From NCBI GenBank assembly GCA_016721085.1, contig JADKJI010000031.1, positions 5,656-69,655 on the forward strand: 64,000 nucleotides of DNA, read 5' to 3'. The position numbers and the translations under genes were made by a program. The notes below the pieces were generated by a model, which did no database searches, was not told where the DNA came from, and saw only the letters and a list, made by a program, of their open reading frames with translations. This DNA comes from Chitinophagaceae bacterium (GTDB lineage Bacteria > Bacteroidota > Bacteroidia > Chitinophagales > Chitinophagaceae). Shown here piece after piece: positions 1-8,794 of this stretch; within the stretch, counting starts at the first letter, position 1; each line of letters opens with the position of its first letter.

Positions 1-1
1 T

Positions 2-2652
2 ATCATATTTTGTCAGATTCAGAGCCAGCAAAAAGGCCTGCTTGACCTTACCAGTTTTGCCGAAAATGTGGTAATGGAAAGATTGCAGACCATTTCTGGT
101 GTAAGTGGTGTGAATGTATTTGGTCGCCGCTACGCTATGCGTCTTTGGATAGATCCATCGAAACTCGGTGCCTATAAAATAACCATCCCCGATATCCGAG
201 CAGCACTCGACAGAGAGAACATTGAATTACCGGGCGGTAAGGTTAGAGGTAATATGACCGAGCTTACAGTAAAAGCTTATGGCAAGCTGACCACTGAAGA
301 TGATTTCAACAACCTTATCATAAAAGAAGACGGCACCCGTATCATTCGTTTTAAAGATTTAGGTACAGCGGTATTAGGTCCGGAGAATGAAGAAAGCATT
401 TCCAGAAAAAACAATGTAGCTTCTGTAAACATCGGAGTCATTGCACAACCTGGTTCCAACCAGATCGCTATTGCAGATGAAGTTTATAAGAGGTTAAAAG
501 AGATTGAAAAGGATATGCCGAAAGATATTATCCTTGAAGTAGGTTTCGACAGAACATTATTCGTTAGAAAAGCTGTAGAAGAAGTAAAAGAGACCTTATT
601 GATTGCCATCGGATTGGTGGTTATCATCATCTTCCTGTTTTTCCGAGAATGGTCTATTGCCCTTCGTCCATTGATAGATATTCCGGTATCCATCATCGGT
701 GCCTTTTTCATCATGTACATAGCAGGCTTCTCTATAAATGTACTTACCCTTCTATCGTTGGTACTGGCAACAGGACTTGTGGTGGATGATGGAATTGTGG
801 TAACGGAGAACATCTATAAAAAGATGGAGCAGGGAATGGACAAGTATAAAGCTGCCCGTGCCGGAGCCAATGAAATTTACTTTGCCGTAATCGCTACTTC
901 CATTACACTAGCAATCGTATTCCTTCCGATCATATTCTTACAAGGGTTTGTAGGAAGATTATTCCGAGAATTCGGAATTGTAGTAGCAGGTGCCGTATTG
1001 ATATCTGCTTTCGTTTCTTTAAGTCTTACTCCTGTATTGAATATCTATCTTACCAGTAATACAAAAAACATTCCTGGTTTTATAGGGTTACTGAACCATT
1101 CTTTAAAGGGATGGAGAATCTGTATCGTTCAACCCTTCATGCGTTCATGAAAGCCAGATGGATTTCATTTATTATAGTTCTTGCCTGTGTGGGCCTTATC
1201 TATATAATCGGAAAAGCATTGCCTTCTGAACTTGCGCCTATGGAAGACAGGAGCAGGATCAGGGCAAGTATATTGGCCACAGAGGGTACCGACTTTGATT
1301 ATATGGACAAAGTGGTATTTGATGTAGCACAGAAGATAATCGATTCCATTCCTGAAAAGCGTGTTGTATTATCATTCGCACCAGGATTTGGTGGCGGTGG
1401 TGGATCCAATATGGCCATGATAAGCATGGGCTTATCAGATCCATCGGATAGAAAACGCACTCAAGATGAAGTAGCTAAACAAATGAACCGGATGTTTGGA
1501 AAATATTCCAACGTTAGGGTATTGACTGTACAGGAACAGACTATTTCAGTGGGATTAGGTTCCAGAGGTTCATTACCGGTTCAATACGTAGTACAGCATC
1601 TCGACTTCCAAAAGTTGAAGGAGAGGTTGCCGAAATTTATGGAAGAGGTATCAAAGAGTCCGGTTTTCCAGGGCTTTGACCTTAACCTCAAATTCAATAA
1701 GCCTGAATTACAGATTACAATTGACCGATTAAGAGCCAGTGAGCTTGGCGTATCTGTACTTGATATATCCAATACACTACAGTTAGCGCTTAGTGGTCGA
1801 CGTTTCGGGTATTTCATTATGGAGGGCAAGCAATATCAGGTGATTGGTCAGGTGGATCGTGATAACCGTGACGATCCTTTAGACCTTAAGGCTTTTTATG
1901 TACGAAATAGAAACGGAGACCTGATTCAGTTAGATAATCTTGTTACAATTACAGAATCTGCCAATCCCCCACAGATATATCACTTCAATCGTTTTAAGAG
2001 CGCCACAGTATCTGCAGGCTTGGCTCCAGGCAAAACATTGGGTGATGGTATTAAGGAAATGGAACGCATAGCTGGAATTGTACTCGATGATACATTTACA
2101 AAATCGTTGAGTGGTTCTTCCCGTGACTTTGCAGAAAGTTCCTCCAATACATTATTTGCCTTCTTGCTGGCCTTGATATTGATTTATCTTGTATTAGCCG
2201 CCCAGTTCGAAAGTTTTATAGATCCATTCATCATCATGATCACAGTTCCGCTTGCCCTTGCAGGAGCCGTATTGAGTTTAGATATGTTTGGACAGACCAT
2301 TAATATCTTCTCACAGATCGGTATGATCATGTTAATAGGACTGGTAACCAAGAATGGTATCCTTATCGTGGAATTTGCCAATCAGAAAAGACGAGCGGGA
2401 GTTGCCAAAATGGAAGCTGCAGTAGATTCTGCTGTTGCCCGATTAAGGCCTATCCTAATGACTACCTTGGCAACCACTCTTGGTGCATTACCAATTGCCT
2501 TGTCGCTTGGATCAGCGGGTAAGAGCCGTATACCGCTTGGTGTTGTAATTGTGGGAGGCATGTTATTTTCATTGGTGCTTACATTATATGTAGTACCAGC
2601 ATTGTATACCTTCCTTTCAAGAAAAAAGAAAGCTGTTGCTGATGAAATATAG
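2..2652 (+). CDS. RND efflux pump inner-membrane subunit (AcrB/MexB-like, HAE type), 5'-partial, frameshifted
   Basis: Proton-driven drug or lipophile exporter of the inner membrane, working with a periplasmic adaptor and the outer membrane factor encoded next. The reading frame is open to the window edge, so the N-terminus lies outside. The first part ends in helices carrying the GLVVDDGIVVTEN motif, whose paired Asp is the family's proton relay; the second part has the second porter domain and helices ending in a basic tail. The two parts lie in different frames. Frame 1 resumes with the family motif TEPFFKGMENLYR at about 1090, and one extra A in the A6 run at 1063-1068 would rejoin them. 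A sequencing indel is the simplest explanation, a real pseudogene the alternative. The end overlaps the next start by 11 bases, so the genes are one operon. Confidence 0.9.
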
Positions 2653-3950
2653 TCTTGTAATACTGTTCATTTTCCCATTTGCCCTTCAAGCCCAGAAAGT
2701 GCTTTCGCTTGATGAAGCTATTGCCACTGCACTGCAGAATAACTATAGCATTCTGATGTCTAAAAACGATTCAGCTTCATTGGCTATCGATAAATCGTAT
2801 GTTAATGCGGCCTTCCTTCCCAGAGTAAATGGAACGGCTACAAAAGTGTGGAGCGTAAACGCACAAAAGCAAGAACTGGCCAATGGATCAAAAAGAGATA
2901 CTTCAGGTTTGCGCTCCAATAACCAAACCGCTGCTATCAACCTGAACTGGACTTTGTTTGATGGCTTAAAGATGTTCATAACGAAAGACAGGATTCTTGC
3001 TCAAAACGAAATAGGTCCTTTGGCGGTAAAAAACCAGGTGATCAATACGGTAGCCACTGTTGTAAACAGTTACTATAACATTGTAAGACAAAAACAGCAG
3101 GTAAAAGCAATCGAATACCAGATAACTATCAATCAGGAAAGGGTTAAACTGGCGGATAAGAAATTAAGTGTAGGATTAGGTGCCAAGCCAGAATTATTAC
3201 AGGCAAAAGTTGACCTTAATGCACAAGAAGCTTTACGATTGAACCAGTTGGCCAGCATTGAGCAATTAAGACAACAACTCAATCAACTAATGTCATTGCC
3301 ATTGAAGACTTTATATGATGTTACAGATACCATCCCATTGAATACATCTCTTCAATATGCCGATCTGGAAAATGGGTTAGCCACTGGTAATCCTTCTTTG
3401 CAAATAGCACAAAAGAATATTGATATCGCTAAACTTAGTTTGAGAGAGCGCAAAGCTGAATTATTCCCAACATTGAATTTCAACTCTGCTTATAATATTT
3501 CACAATTAAGGAATAAAGCGGTAATCAACACCTTCACTCCTCTTTTCAATCAGAACAAAGGTTTCAACTATGGATTCAGTCTTACTGTTCCTATTTTAAA
3601 TGGATTCAATACAAAAAGACTGATCAAGCAAGCGGCATTGGATGTTCAATTCCAGGAGCTCACCTACAAGAACCAGTTGAGTGTGATAGACCTTAATTTG
3701 GCTAATGTGTTCGAAGAATATGAACAACAGAAAAAAGCATTACAGTTAGAAGAAGAGAATATATTATTAGCGAGAGAAAATATGAACATTGCGATTGAGC
3801 GATTCCCGTCAGGGGGTTTCTACTTCTCTTGAATTAAGAGAGGCGCAAAAGAGTTTGGAAGATGCTTTCAACCGATTAATTGCAGCAAGGTATACGGTAA
3901 AGCTGGCGGAGACGGAGTTGTTGAGGTTGAAGGGGGAGCTGGTGAAGTAA
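2642..3950 (+). CDS. TolC-family outer membrane efflux protein, frameshifted near the 3' end
   Basis: Outer membrane channel partner of the preceding RND pump. I chose ATG 2642, inside the end of the pump gene, because it starts directly on a signal peptide (MKYSLVILFIFPFALQAQ). The body has the two-fold repeated helical hairpins of TolC proteins, with many Gln/Asn/Leu heptads and a LSLDEAI opening typical of the family. As read, the frame stops at 3832. Removing one C from the CCC at 3805-3807 restores the last stretch (RFRQGVSTSLELREAQKSL through LLRLKGELVK), ending at TAA 3948-3950. The restored C-terminal helix fits the family, so I treat it as one gene with an indel. No adaptor gene is seen; it should lie upstream of the pump. 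Confidence 0.88.
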
Positions 3951-4001
3951 TTAGAATTTGATGTGAAAATGGAAATGTGAAGATGTGGACACGTCAGGAT
4001 G

Positions 4002-4082
4002 AGAATTTGAAAATGTGAAAATGTGGAAATTAAACAGCCAATCCCAGCTAATCCTATCTAATCCCAAAAATCCCAGTTAATT
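4002..4082. repeat. Left arm of imperfect inverted repeat flanking purE
   Basis: A-rich tract made of GAAAATGTG-type units followed by repeated AATCCCA(G) units. Its reverse complement recurs at 4630-4757, in matching order, so purE sits between two imperfect arms of about 80-130 bp. The same AATTTGAAAAT unit recurs at about 37794-37822 downstream of the L33 gene. Confidence 0.7.
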
Positions 4083-4108
4083 ATCACAGTTCAAAATCAT
4101 AGTTAACT

Positions 4109-4621
4109 ATGGCACCTCTAGTTGGCATTATAATGGGTAGCGATTCGGATCTTTCGGTAATGAAGGGTGCTTCTGATATTTTACAGGAGTTTGGAATTCC
4201 ATTTGAATTGACGGTGGTGAGTGCTCATAGAACACCATTGAGAATGGTAGAATATGCTCAGCAGGCAGCGGGACGTGGATTGAAAGTCATTATAGCAGGT
4301 GCTGGTGGTGCCGCTCATTTACCGGGAATGGTTGCTTCCATTACTACTCTCCCCGTTATAGGTGTCCCGGTAAAATCTTCAAACTCTATCGATGGCTGGG
4401 ACTCTGTGCTCTCTATACTTCAAATGCCAAACGGTATACCAGTAGCCACAGTAGCACTCAACGCCTCAAAAAATGCTGGCATACTGGCTGCAACAATTAT
4501 CGGCGCCTTCGATAAAACAGTTGGTGATAAGATAACTGCTTATAAAAAAACACTGGAATCAGAGGTGCTTGTGAAAGTGGAGAAGTTGAAGTTGGAGGGT
4601 TGGGAAAACAAGTTCGACTGA
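4109..4621 (+). CDS. purE: N5-carboxyaminoimidazole ribonucleotide mutase (PurE class I)
   Basis: Purine biosynthesis, cytoplasmic: converts N5-CAIR to CAIR. The 170-residue length and the motifs fit class I PurE: GSDSD at 10-14, SAHRTP at 38-43 holding the catalytic His, and the GAGGAAHLPGM loop at 64-74. Pro-Val and Ser/Asn-rich substrate loops follow (VPVKSSNS, then a Gly/Ile-rich helix). The extreme C-terminus is Lys/Glu-rich and may be lineage-specific. The usual partner purK is not adjacent. The gene stands alone between inverted repeats, transcribed towards bshC, so the two are convergent. Confidence 0.96.
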   Translation: MAPLVGIIMGSDSDLSVMKGASDILQEFGIPFELTVVSAHRTPLRMVEYAQQAAGRGLKVIIAGAGGAAHLPGMVASITTLPVIGVPVKSSNSIDGWDSVLSILQMPNGIPVATVALNASKNAGILAATIIGAFDKTVGDKITAYKKTLESEVLVKVEKLKLEGWENKFD

Positions 4622-4629
4622 GATTTTTG

Positions 4630-4765
4630 ACTGGGATTTTTGGGATTTTGCTGGGATTAGCTGGGATTAGCCTCTTAATTTCGATCACTACTTTTCGGGA
4701 TCCACATTTTCACATCTCCACATTCCCTCATTTTCACATTTTCAAATTTTCAAATTTTCAAATTA
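4630..4765. repeat. Right arm of imperfect inverted repeat flanking purE
   Basis: Repeated CTGGGATT(AG) units followed by TTTTCACATT and TTTTCAAA units. This is the reverse-complement counterpart of 4002-4082. It runs to and slightly past the bshC stop codon at 4758. Confidence 0.7.
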
Positions 4766-6353
4766 CTTCGATTACCCCAAACTCCTGCTCCAACCCCAAA
4801 GAATTTTTATAAATCAAATCAAAAAATTCAGCTCCCATTCTTGAATAATACGGCATGAAGTTTTCAATTCTTTTCTGTAATCCGTTGAGAGGGAAAAGAG
4901 CGGATTTTATCTGGTGTATGGTATTCTGATCTTCTGTATATTTTCTTTTTTCAGCTCGTAACATTTTCTTTTCAAGCTCTTCCAAAGGCTTCAAGGTCTT
5001 CGTTTTTAAAGCATCTACATGTTTTTCGAGGGTGGCATCAATAGCAACAGCCTTATTCTTCATTCCCTCATATAATTGAATAGCTGATGCAATTTCTTTG
5101 GTAAGTTGTAGTTGTCCGTTCTTATTTCGTTTTACAAGAGTATTGATAAGAGTAGTTTCTGACTGAAAATAATCAAGAACACCAAAACCTGATTTCCTGA
5201 TCTTATCCTGCCACTTATCAGGAACAAGCAAGAAAGAATTCCGCAATACCAAAACCGGATAAGGAACTTTGTAATGAGTAAATAGCTCTTTTAATTCCAG
5301 CCAATAAGCTGTTTCTCCACCACCTCCAACAAAAGCGATATTAGGAAGAACTGTTTCCTGGAACAAGCCACGAAGAATAACGTTCGGACTGAATCTTTCC
5401 GGATGGGTTTTTAATTCTGTCAGGATTTCTTCGGTACTGAATACAATATCAGTATCAGTAACTATAAATTGCTCTCCTTTCTTTTCAATGCGATTACGGA
5501 GATTATCCTTAAAGTAAAAAAGGTTTATTTCACGTGGATGCGCCTGAACTTTATAATTTTTTTCCAGTTCGGAAGTGGTCTTTGAAACCATTGATGAAGG
5601 AATATGCTGTAAAAGATCTTCTTCAAAAACTGCACACATTAATTCTTTTAGGATAGCTGTATCGGGCACAATCACCACCAAACCAAACCTTGAAAACAAA
5701 CCATGCAATAGTTTAAACGTGGCTGTTTGGATATCGGCACTATTCAGATAAGCATCTTTCAGAATTGAAACAAGTTCCTTACCAAATGGAAGAACAGAAA
5801 GTTCCCCTTCTATCCTATTGATTAAAGAATCCAAACCTTTAGTAGACATCTTACCCACGGCACCCTTTTGCTTGGTATTCCAAACAATCTTCTCATTGCT
5901 GAGATAAAATTTTCCTAACTCATCGAGGTCAGCATCTTCACTACCCATCCAGTACACAGGTACAAAATCGTATGATGGGAATTCTTGCTTCAGGGTTTCA
6001 GCCAATCTTACGGCATGTAAAATCTTATAGACAAAATATAAGGTACCAGTAAAAAGGGCCGGCTGGTGTGCTGTGCAAATAGTAAAAGTGGTTTGCTTGC
6101 TGAGGGATTCAATTTTTTGATTAACTATTTCACTTGAGGGCAATCCTTCATATTGATTCTGCAGGTGTTTTACAAGTCTTGTTCTATCGGTTGGGAACTC
6201 TTTTCGCGCTTCAATGGCGGCTTTCATTCCCTCAATAGTGACAGGATGCTTATAAAAAGGTTTCAATGCCGGGGCAGCATCCAGATAGTCAGTTATCAAA
6301 GACGAAAAATATCCTGTTTGCCTATAAGTGAGCTTAGTGAAATTCCCCTGCAT
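4758..6353 (-). CDS. bshC: Putative cysteine ligase BshC (bacillithiol biosynthesis)
   Basis: Last step of bacillithiol synthesis: adds cysteine to glucosaminyl-malate, in the cytoplasm. The 531 residues match the family's usual length. Visible family features are the N-terminal segment before the nucleotide-binding-like fold, the TAHQPALFTGTLYFVYKI motif near 113-130, the VYWMGSEDADLDEL motif near 153-166 (the HxE-like region of this family), a GGGGETAYWLELK segment in the middle, and a C-terminal coiled coil rich in Lys/Glu. Bacillithiol is the usual low-molecular-weight thiol in many Bacteroidota. The other genes (bshA, bshB) are not in the window. Confidence 0.93.
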   Translation of the reverse strand: MQGNFTKLTYRQTGYFSSLITDYLDAAPALKPFYKHPVTIEGMKAAIEARKEFPTDRTRLVKHLQNQYEGLPSSEIVNQKIESLSKQTTFTICTAHQPALFTGTLYFVYKILHAVRLAETLKQEFPSYDFVPVYWMGSEDADLDELGKFYLSNEKIVWNTKQKGAVGKMSTKGLDSLINRIEGELSVLPFGKELVSILKDAYLNSADIQTATFKLLHGLFSRFGLVVIVPDTAILKELMCAVFEEDLLQHIPSSMVSKTTSELEKNYKVQAHPREINLFYFKDNLRNRIEKKGEQFIVTDTDIVFSTEEILTELKTHPERFSPNVILRGLFQETVLPNIAFVGGGGETAYWLELKELFTHYKVPYPVLVLRNSFLLVPDKWQDKIRKSGFGVLDYFQSETTLINTLVKRNKNGQLQLTKEIASAIQLYEGMKNKAVAIDATLEKHVDALKTKTLKPLEELEKKMLRAEKRKYTEDQNTIHQIKSALFPLNGLQKRIENFMPYYSRMGAEFFDLIYKNSLGLEQEFGVIEVI

Positions 6354-6416
6354 GTAAAAAATTGAGCCTCAAATTACAAAATTTGCCCTTATAAGGGGCC
6401 ATTGTACTTATTTGAA

Positions 6417-7247
6417 CTATTTCAGTTCATACGCTATGACACTATTTCTCCAGAAAGTAGGTACAAATATCATTCTGGCAATAGGATCGTATGCAATATC
6501 TGCTGAGTTGAACTTGGTATTCCTTGTATCCAATAATTTCTCTTTGGTGCCGTCTGGATATACATAATAGATAACTCCTGCCCAGCAAGAAACCAGGAAT
6601 TCCTTTCCAGTAACAGGTTCAACACCATCTGTTCCACCTTCCATTCCATCTGCCAGTTTAGTAAGCTTACGGTCATACTCCACTTTCAACAATGCCCCTT
6701 TATCCAGTATATAAAGATTTTCATTGAACCATTTTACGCCATTAGGGCCTTGTAATCCTTCAACGAAAGGACTGGCATCATTTCCCTTAACTACATAAAC
6801 ACGTTTCCCTTTTGAATCTGATACGTAAATATTGCCTTTGGGGTCAATGCTGATATCATTCAAATTTTCGGCATAAGGAACCGGGATACGCTTTTTAATT
6901 TCTCCTTTTTTGATATCTATCTGAACAACATCGGTAAGGTCGGCAACATACAAATAGCCTTTATAAATACCCATTCCTTTGGGAGCCTGTAATCCCCTCA
7001 CCCAGTCAACTGCTATTATCTTACCATCCATACCCAGTTTACCGATGGAACCCTTATTATCGCGCCCCCAGGGATCCAGGCCATCAATATTAGAAACATA
7101 CAGCACTTTGTTCTCATTATCGATCAATACAGACTCAGGCACTTTAAATGTTGAATCTGTTTCCCAAACCTTTAGAAGGCTGTGCTGCTGTGCATAGCTT
7201 GTAACAACTAAGGAAGCTGTAAATAAGGCAAATAGTATTCTCTTCAT
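6417..7247 (-). CDS. Secreted SMP-30/gluconolactonase-like six-bladed beta-propeller protein
   Basis: A signal peptide (MKRILFALFTASLVVTSYAQ) precedes about 255 residues of NHL/SMP-30 type propeller: repeated blades with KVLYVSNIDG, GYLYVADLTD, GNIYVSDSKG and ENLYILDKG. Such proteins are lactonases or ligand-binding propellers in the periplasm; no metal-site residues can be assigned with confidence. It follows the D-hydroxyproline dehydrogenase gene by 41 bases on the same strand and is probably the last gene of that unit. A lactonase acting on an oxidised sugar is possible but unproven. Confidence 0.75.
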   Translation of the reverse strand: MKRILFALFTASLVVTSYAQQHSLLKVWETDSTFKVPESVLIDNENKVLYVSNIDGLDPWGRDNKGSIGKLGMDGKIIAVDWVRGLQAPKGMGIYKGYLYVADLTDVVQIDIKKGEIKKRIPVPYAENLNDISIDPKGNIYVSDSKGKRVYVVKGNDASPFVEGLQGPNGVKWFNENLYILDKGALLKVEYDRKLTKLADGMEGGTDGVEPVTGKEFLVSCWAGVIYYVYPDGTKEKLLDTRNTKFNSADIAYDPIARMIFVPTFWRNSVIAYELK

Positions 7248-7288
7248 ATTGACAAATTTTCAATTGCAATCTGCAATAAAATACAGCA

Positions 7289-8539
7289 TTATCCAAACCG
7301 CTCTACCTTAAATGCTGTTAAATCCATGCTTAACGGCTTTTCGTCGGCCAGTTCACTCACTAATTTTCCGGTTCCTGCCCCAAGACTAAGTCCAATCATG
7401 GCATGACCGGTTGCAACAATACAGTTAGGGATATTGTTCAATCGGCCGATATATGGCATGCCATCAGGTGAGCAAGGACGGTATCCATACCAAACATCTT
7501 CCATTTTTGGCATCTGGATGTCAAATTCGGGTATGAACTTCTTTACAGATTCCAAAATACCCGCTACCCTGCTCATTTGTGGTGGTCTTGATGTAGTGGT
7601 AATTTCCATAGTTCCTCCAAAACGGATCTTGTTTCCATCCATTGGGGTTAGTGCCACCCTGCCTTCTACCAGAACAGCTGGATAATTGAGTTTATATTTC
7701 GAATTTTCTAATGTTAGTGAATAACCCCTGCCTGGCATTAATGGTAGTTTAAGGTCCAATAAAGCCGCTGTCTCTCTGCTCCACGATCCTGTGGCAATTA
7801 CTACCACATCAGCATCATAAACTGCTTTATTCGTCTTTACCCTTTTTATACGGTTACTTTCCTTCTCAAAACCCGTCACTTGTTCATTAGGTACTAAGGT
7901 TACTTTATTCTCCTGCATCCATCTTACAAAATCACGCATCAATTTATTGGGATAGAGATGGGCATCACATTTAAAATACACAGCTCCCTGAATATTTAAT
8001 CGGGTTTGGGGCTCCATAGCCTGAACCTGTTCTGCTGTCATATACTCCGTTTCCAAACCAAGGGATAATGCCTTTTCCACCAGCTCGTGTCCATGGGCCG
8101 CTTTTTCCTTTGTAAGGAAATATTCGAAAAGTCCTTTGTGTTCATACGCAAAATCAAACCCAGGTGCAGAAACCAATTCTTCATAACATTTCTGGCTCAT
8201 AAGAGCAGCATCACGAAGAGGGATAGCTGCTTTTTCAACATTCTTGTCCGTGGCACTCTTTATGAATTTCAAACCCCAGTCGATCAACGACCAGCTTAAT
8301 CTTGGTTGCACATAAAAAGGACTCTTGGAATTCAGCATCCAGCGCAATCCCTGTTGCACAATACCGGGTGTAGCCAATGGCACAAAATGGCTCGGACAAA
8401 CATATCCGGCATTGCCATAAGAACAGTTATTCAGGAAATCACTTTGATCGATTACGGTTACATCCCAACCGTTTTTACTTAAATAATAGGCCGAGCTCAT
8501 TCCGATAACTCCGCCGCCAACTACGATAGCCTTGCTCAT
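7289..8539 (-). CDS. FAD-dependent D-amino-acid dehydrogenase, probable cis-4-hydroxy-D-proline dehydrogenase
   Basis: A 416-residue DadA-family flavoprotein. The N-terminal Rossmann motif VGGGVIGMSSAYYLSKNGW binds FAD, a second FAD contact is the ATGSWSRE segment near 250, and the C-terminus has the usual GHAMIGLSLGAGTGKLVSEL motif. No signal peptide, so cytoplasmic or membrane-peripheral. On sequence alone it could oxidise several D-amino acids. The same locus encodes a 4-hydroxyproline 2-epimerase, a DHDPS-type deaminase and an oxoglutarate semialdehyde dehydrogenase, which makes cis-4-hydroxy-D-proline the likely substrate, giving pyrroline-4-hydroxy-2-carboxylate. It is separated from the glycosidase genes upstream by 255 bases of repeat. 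Confidence 0.85.
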   Translation of the reverse strand: MSKAIVVGGGVIGMSSAYYLSKNGWDVTVIDQSDFLNNCSYGNAGYVCPSHFVPLATPGIVQQGLRWMLNSKSPFYVQPRLSWSLIDWGLKFIKSATDKNVEKAAIPLRDAALMSQKCYEELVSAPGFDFAYEHKGLFEYFLTKEKAAHGHELVEKALSLGLETEYMTAEQVQAMEPQTRLNIQGAVYFKCDAHLYPNKLMRDFVRWMQENKVTLVPNEQVTGFEKESNRIKRVKTNKAVYDADVVVIATGSWSRETAALLDLKLPLMPGRGYSLTLENSKYKLNYPAVLVEGRVALTPMDGNKIRFGGTMEITTTSRPPQMSRVAGILESVKKFIPEFDIQMPKMEDVWYGYRPCSPDGMPYIGRLNNIPNCIVATGHAMIGLSLGAGTGKLVSELADEKPLSMDLTAFKVERFG

Positions 8540-8574
8540 GAAAAAGAAATTATAATTGCGAAAAAGTGTTGATT

Positions 8575-8794
8575 GATAAGTTTAAGGCTTAAGGTTTAAG
8601 GTTTCTAAGGACAGTCATAAAAACTATTTATTAACCCTATACCTTGTTTTATATTCAATAACCTAACCCTATTACTTATTTCTAATAACTCTTAACTAAA
8701 AACTTATTACTTACAACTCATTACTTAATACTTATCCGCCGCGGCGGACCGACTCCCGACTCCCGACTCCCGACTCCAGACTAAAGACTCCCAA
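8575..8794. repeat. Low-complexity intergenic repeats
   Basis: No gene. The stretch holds TTAAGGTTTAAGG units, then runs of ACTTATTACTTA-type units, then tandem CGACTCC units that end exactly at the stop codon of the next gene. The same unit types recur at 24855-24992 and 36250-36558, and related ones at 16806-16856 and 20045-20115, each next to the 3' end of a minus-strand gene. Confidence 0.65.

Noticed and set aside
1063..1068. Programmed ribosomal frameshift at an A-rich slippery site
   Set aside because: The same kind of break occurs in many unrelated genes, in both directions and in G, C and T runs, and no stimulatory structure is evident; error or decay is simpler.
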